Assembly (NCBI GenBank): GCA_965197455.1
Contig: OZ240208.1
Coordinates: 2,604,001-2,668,000 of the forward strand
Origin: JAGWBD01 sp965197455
GTDB lineage: Bacteria > Chloroflexota > Anaerolineae > Aggregatilineales > Phototrophicaceae
Reading direction: 5' to 3'
DNA: 64,000 nt
This document shows positions 61,295 to 64,000 of this stretch, piece by piece (the stretch's first letter is position 1; each line of letters begins with the position of its first letter). Made by a program: the position numbers and the translations under genes. The notes below the pieces were generated by a model. The model saw nothing but the letters and a program-made list of their open reading frames with translations, searched no databases and was not told where the DNA came from.

Positions 61295-62509
61295 ATGGAA
61301 GCTGTAAATATGGCAAGCGTGGCGTGGGTCATGGTGGCTACCGCGCTGGTGATGATCATGCTGCCAGGCCTGAGTCTGTTTTACAGCGGGCTGGTGCGTG
61401 GCAAGAACGCGCTGGCGACAGCCATGCACAGTTTCGCCTGTCTGGCAATCGTGCTCGTGGTCTGGGTGCTGTGGGGCTATTCACTGGCCTTTGGTCCCAG
61501 CGCCGGCGGCATCATCGGCAACCTGGATCACTTCGCCCTGAACGGCATCGGGCTGGAGCCGCGCGCCGGCCAGGAGATCCCGGAGCTGCTGTTTATGCTT
61601 TTTCAGGGCATGTTTGCGGCCATAACTCCGGCCTTGTTGGCAGGCGCCCTCGCCGAGCGCGTCAAGTTTCGCGCCTTCGGCGCCTTCGTCGTGCTGTGGG
61701 TGACCTTTGTCTATTGCCCGATCGCGCACTGGATCTGGGGTGACGGCTGGCTGGCTGGCATGGGCGCGCTCGATTTCGCCGGCGGCTTTGCCGTGCATAT
61801 GGCATCCGGCGTCGCCGCGCTGGCGGCCGCGCGCATCCTTGGCCGGCGCCATCTCGCGGATGCCGAGCCTTCGGTGAAGCCGCACAACCTGATGCTGGTG
61901 CTGCTCGGCGCCGGCATCCTCTGGTTTGGCTGGTTTGGCTTCAACGGCGGCAGCGCGCTGGCAGCGGATGGCGTTGCTGTGCACGCGATCGTCAATACGA
62001 ACGTGGCTGCGGCCGCCGGCGCGCTGTCCTGGCTGCTGCTGACCTGGTATCGAGCGAACAAACCCAGTGTGCTGGGGGCGGCCTCGGGCGCGATTGCCGG
62101 CCTGGTGGCCGTCACGCCCGCAGCCGGCTTCGTAGAAGTCATACCGGCCCTCATCATCGGCATCGGCGCCTCGGTTGTCAGCTACATCGCCGCCGAGAGC
62201 CGCATCAAGGCCATGGTGGATGATGCGCTGGATGTCTGGGCAATTCACGGCATGGCCGGCACCTGGGGCTGCATCGCGCTGGGCCTCTTTGCATCCACCA
62301 CGCTGGCGAATGGCGGCCTGTTCAGCGGCAACAGCGAGTTCTTCATCACGCAAATCGTCGGCGCGGTCGCCATCTGGGTTGCCGCCTTCGTGATCACCTG
62401 GGTCATTTTCCGCGTCATTGAGGCGGTCATCGGCCTGCGCCCAACGCCCGAGGAAGAGGCGCTGGGTCTGGACGAGGCCGAGCACGGCGAACCTGCCTAC
62501 ATATTCTAG
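61295..62509 (+). CDS. amt: Ammonium transporter
   Basis: 404 residues with 11 membrane helices. Amt signatures are MLPGLSLFYSGLVRGKNALA, the CPIAHWIWGDGWLAGMGALDFAGGFAVHMASGVAALAAA block with the first pore His, GILWFGWFGFNGGSALAADG, and DDALDVWAIHGMAGTWG with the second pore His. It conducts ammonium into the cell. The ATG at 61295 follows AAAGGG by 8 bases; a GTG at 61286 is inside the binding site. There is no adjacent glnK. The acidic C-terminus differs from E. coli AmtB. Confidence 0.95.
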   Translation: MEAVNMASVAWVMVATALVMIMLPGLSLFYSGLVRGKNALATAMHSFACLAIVLVVWVLWGYSLAFGPSAGGIIGNLDHFALNGIGLEPRAGQEIPELLFMLFQGMFAAITPALLAGALAERVKFRAFGAFVVLWVTFVYCPIAHWIWGDGWLAGMGALDFAGGFAVHMASGVAALAAARILGRRHLADAEPSVKPHNLMLVLLGAGILWFGWFGFNGGSALAADGVAVHAIVNTNVAAAAGALSWLLLTWYRANKPSVLGAASGAIAGLVAVTPAAGFVEVIPALIIGIGASVVSYIAAESRIKAMVDDALDVWAIHGMAGTWGCIALGLFASTTLANGGLFSGNSEFFITQIVGAVAIWVAAFVITWVIFRVIEAVIGLRPTPEEEALGLDEAEHGEPAYIF

Positions 62510-62562
62510 GCTGGCAGGCAGAGCCAGTGGCCCCGCTGTGCAGCGATTCTGCGCGGCGGGGC

Positions 62563-62568
62563 TATACT
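62563..62568 (+). promoter_or_regulatory. Putative -10 box (TATACT) for the PhyH gene
   Basis: GGGCTATACT ends 37 bases upstream of the ATG at 62606. It is the recurrent box type. Confidence 0.45.
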
Positions 62569-62605
62569 TTAAGCACAGACCAGCCGGACACCAGAGGACA
62601 AGCGC

Positions 62606-63460
62606 ATGAACGATTTTGAACTGCAGCAGTATCTCTTTGATTTGCAAGGTTACCTGGTCATTGAAAACGCCTTGAGTCCGGAAGAAGTGGCGGCCCTGAA
62701 TCAATTAATTGATGAGCAAAACCTGCCGCCACCGGCGAAATCGCCGCGCTTCGGCAGCGCGCCAACGCTGGAATCGTCGCTCCTGTCGCGCAGGACGGCA
62801 GCAGACGGCACGCTGAACCAGGCTCAGGTTGCGGCAGTTGGGGCAGGCTTTCTCGACTGGGGCAAACCCTTCTGCGATTTACTGGACCATCCGTCCATCA
62901 TGCCGGTGTTGCGCTTCCGCCTCGGCGACGCCTTTCGGCTGGACCGTCTCTACGGCATGTACATGCTCAAGGGGATGAAGTACGGCAAGCTGCATGCCGA
63001 TTACGGCGCCACGGCCCCGAAAGCCGGGGTGCAGCCCGGTGAATATTACGCCTTCCGGCCTAACCAGATTTACGAGGGCTTCATCGTCGTGGCCTGGGCT
63101 CTGGCGGACGCCGGACCCGGGCATGGCGGGTTTTGCTGCATTCCTGGCAGCCACAAAAGCAATTACAGGTTGCCGCAGCAAATCGCAGATAACTTCGAAG
63201 AGTCACCCAACGTCATTATTCCCGACTTGCCCGCCGGCTCGGTCATTCTGTTTAGCGAGTCCCTGACGCACGGCACAGCCTCGTGGAATGCCGACCATGA
63301 ACGGCGCACGCTCCTGTACAAATATTGCGTATCGCACATCGCCTGGACGAAAAAACGGGTGGAACATCCGATTCAGGTCGAGCTCACACCGCGCCAACAG
63401 ATTCTGCTGCAGGAGCCCGGCGATCCGCTGATCCACTTCCCGTCGCTGTTTGAGGCCTGA
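62606..63460 (+). CDS. Phytanoyl-CoA dioxygenase (PhyH) family Fe(II)/2-oxoglutarate enzyme
   Basis: 284 residues. The double-stranded beta-helix metal triad is visible as LHADYG (His-x-Asp) and ESLTHGTASWN (distal His). A 2-oxoglutarate-binding Arg follows in HERRTLLYKY. The N-terminus FELQQYLFDLQGYLVIENALSPEEV is typical of PhyH-family proteins. It would hydroxylate a small molecule; the substrate is unknown. It stands alone, with its own promoter-like box and AGAGGA before the ATG. Confidence 0.87.
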   Translation: MNDFELQQYLFDLQGYLVIENALSPEEVAALNQLIDEQNLPPPAKSPRFGSAPTLESSLLSRRTAADGTLNQAQVAAVGAGFLDWGKPFCDLLDHPSIMPVLRFRLGDAFRLDRLYGMYMLKGMKYGKLHADYGATAPKAGVQPGEYYAFRPNQIYEGFIVVAWALADAGPGHGGFCCIPGSHKSNYRLPQQIADNFEESPNVIIPDLPAGSVILFSESLTHGTASWNADHERRTLLYKYCVSHIAWTKKRVEHPIQVELTPRQQILLQEPGDPLIHFPSLFEA

Positions 63461-63492
63461 GTCAGCGCCATGTTTGTGAGTGAGGGTGATCC

Positions 63493-64000
63493 ATGCCCGC
63501 GGTGAGCATCAAGCCGACCGACGCGGCCATCCGCAACTACCAGACCACGCTGCAGCGGCTCAAGCAGGAGCAGAATGTCACGCACGAGGGTGGGCTGCGC
63601 CGCGCCTTCGGCGACCTGTTGCGCGTCACCGCCCGCAAGCAAAGCTGGACGCTCGTTGAGGAGCAGCGCGTCAGCGGCGGCCGCGTCCGCCCCGACGGCA
63701 CCCTGCGCGACCGCTGGCAACTGCCGCACGGCTACTGGGAGGCCAAGGACGGCCGCGACGACCTTGAGGTCGAGATCCGGCGCAAGCGCGAACGCGACTA
63801 TCCATTCAGCAACATCATCTTCGAGGATACCAACACGGCCATCCTCTACCAGAACGAGCGCCGCATCCTGCAGGCCGACTGCGGCAACCGGACGGAGCTG
63901 GCGCAGCTGCTGACCCAGTTCTACCGCCACGAGACGCCGGACTTCAGCAGCTTCGAAGAGGCGGTGGAACGCTTCGCCGGCGAGGTGCCGCAGATCGCCC
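63493..64000 (+). CDS. N-terminus of a probable type ISP-like restriction-modification enzyme, cut by window edge
   Basis: 169 residues are visible and the frame is open at the right edge. It starts MPAVSIKPTDAAIRNYQTTLQRLKQ. It continues with HEGGLRRAFGDLLRVTARKQSWTLVEEQRV and GTLRDRWQLPHGYWEAKDGRDDLEVEI, where EAK fits the E-x-K part of a PD-(D/E)xK nuclease. The following DYPFSNIIFEDTNTAILYQN matches the N-terminal nuclease region of type ISP or Eco57I-like fused restriction-modification proteins. The methyltransferase part would lie beyond base 64000. The ATG at 63493 is preceded by GTGAGGGTGAT. Confidence 0.72.
   Translation, partial: MPAVSIKPTDAAIRNYQTTLQRLKQEQNVTHEGGLRRAFGDLLRVTARKQSWTLVEEQRVSGGRVRPDGTLRDRWQLPHGYWEAKDGRDDLEVEIRRKRERDYPFSNIIFEDTNTAILYQNERRILQADCGNRTELAQLLTQFYRHETPDFSSFEEAVERFAGEVPQIA

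Overview
This is a GC-rich chromosomal window (most genes on an estimated 60-70% GC background) with short intergenic gaps, many ATGA or TGATG gene overlaps, frequent GTG/TTG starts, and secreted or membrane proteins that carry Thr/Pro-rich stalks. Together with a threonyl-tRNA synthetase lacking the N-terminal TGS domain, this suggests a member of the Chloroflexota (Anaerolineae/Caldilineae-like). That placement is inferred from gene content and style; no rRNA or other decisive marker is present.

Layout. 1-6.7 kb: truncated YchF ATPase, a GT4 glycosyltransferase, ThrRS, TatA and small proteins. 6.75-7.0 kb: tRNA-Met, tRNA-Gly and tRNA-Pro. 7-16.5 kb: DsbA-like oxidoreductase, RsgA, peptide deformylase, a MarR regulator with a cyclic-nucleotide-binding/PH membrane protein, a PIN-toxin pair, RsmG, a CorC-like protein, a TPR protein and Hsp20. 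16.5-19.9 kb: a compact five-gene operon encoding an E2-like protein, a JAB protease fused to a catalytically dead E2-like (UEV) domain, an E1-like adenylyltransferase, a small charged protein and a NUDIX hydrolase. No ubiquitin-like modifier is visible. 20.1-24 kb: a ferric-iron type ABC transporter. 24-34.7 kb: a formylglycine-generating-enzyme-like protein, an MFS transporter, a flavin reductase, a 1432-residue atypical Ser/Thr kinase, Dtd and a sulfatase. 34.7-35.6 kb: an AT-richer Panacea-type toxin-antitoxin pair. 35.7-37.1 kb: a thioesterase, a thioredoxin-like gene whose catalytic Cys codon is an in-frame UGA followed by a SECIS-like hairpin, and tRNA-Ala. 37-44.7 kb: a CrtC/AttH-like protein, ChrA, a second sulfatase, a NosR/NapH-like ferredoxin with a FixH-like lipoprotein, HolA and a GlsB-like protein. 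44.7-46.5 kb: AAA ATPase plus DUF4276 TOPRIM pair. 46.6-50.1 kb: LutBC, a HAD phosphatase and a tandem thioredoxin. 50.3-52 kb: AT-rich DUF262 plus HEPN pair. 52-56 kb: a 1324-residue fusion of a YfhO-like membrane protein and a Wzx-type flippase. 56.7-58.1 kb: AT-rich orphan DGQHR (DndB-like) gene. 58.2-64 kb: AsnRS, GNAT, acetamidase/formamidase, Amt, a PhyH dioxygenase and the start of a probable type ISP-like restriction-modification enzyme.

How it fits together. Most of the window is housekeeping (translation, protein folding and export, tRNA quality control, iron and ammonium uptake). It is interrupted by several small defence or conflict cassettes, some clearly lower in GC and probably acquired. 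The two observations most worth following are the E1/E2/JAB-UEV conjugation-type operon and the candidate selenoprotein. A recurring GCTAYAMT -10-like box precedes many genes, in two cases so close to the start codon that leaderless transcripts are likely.
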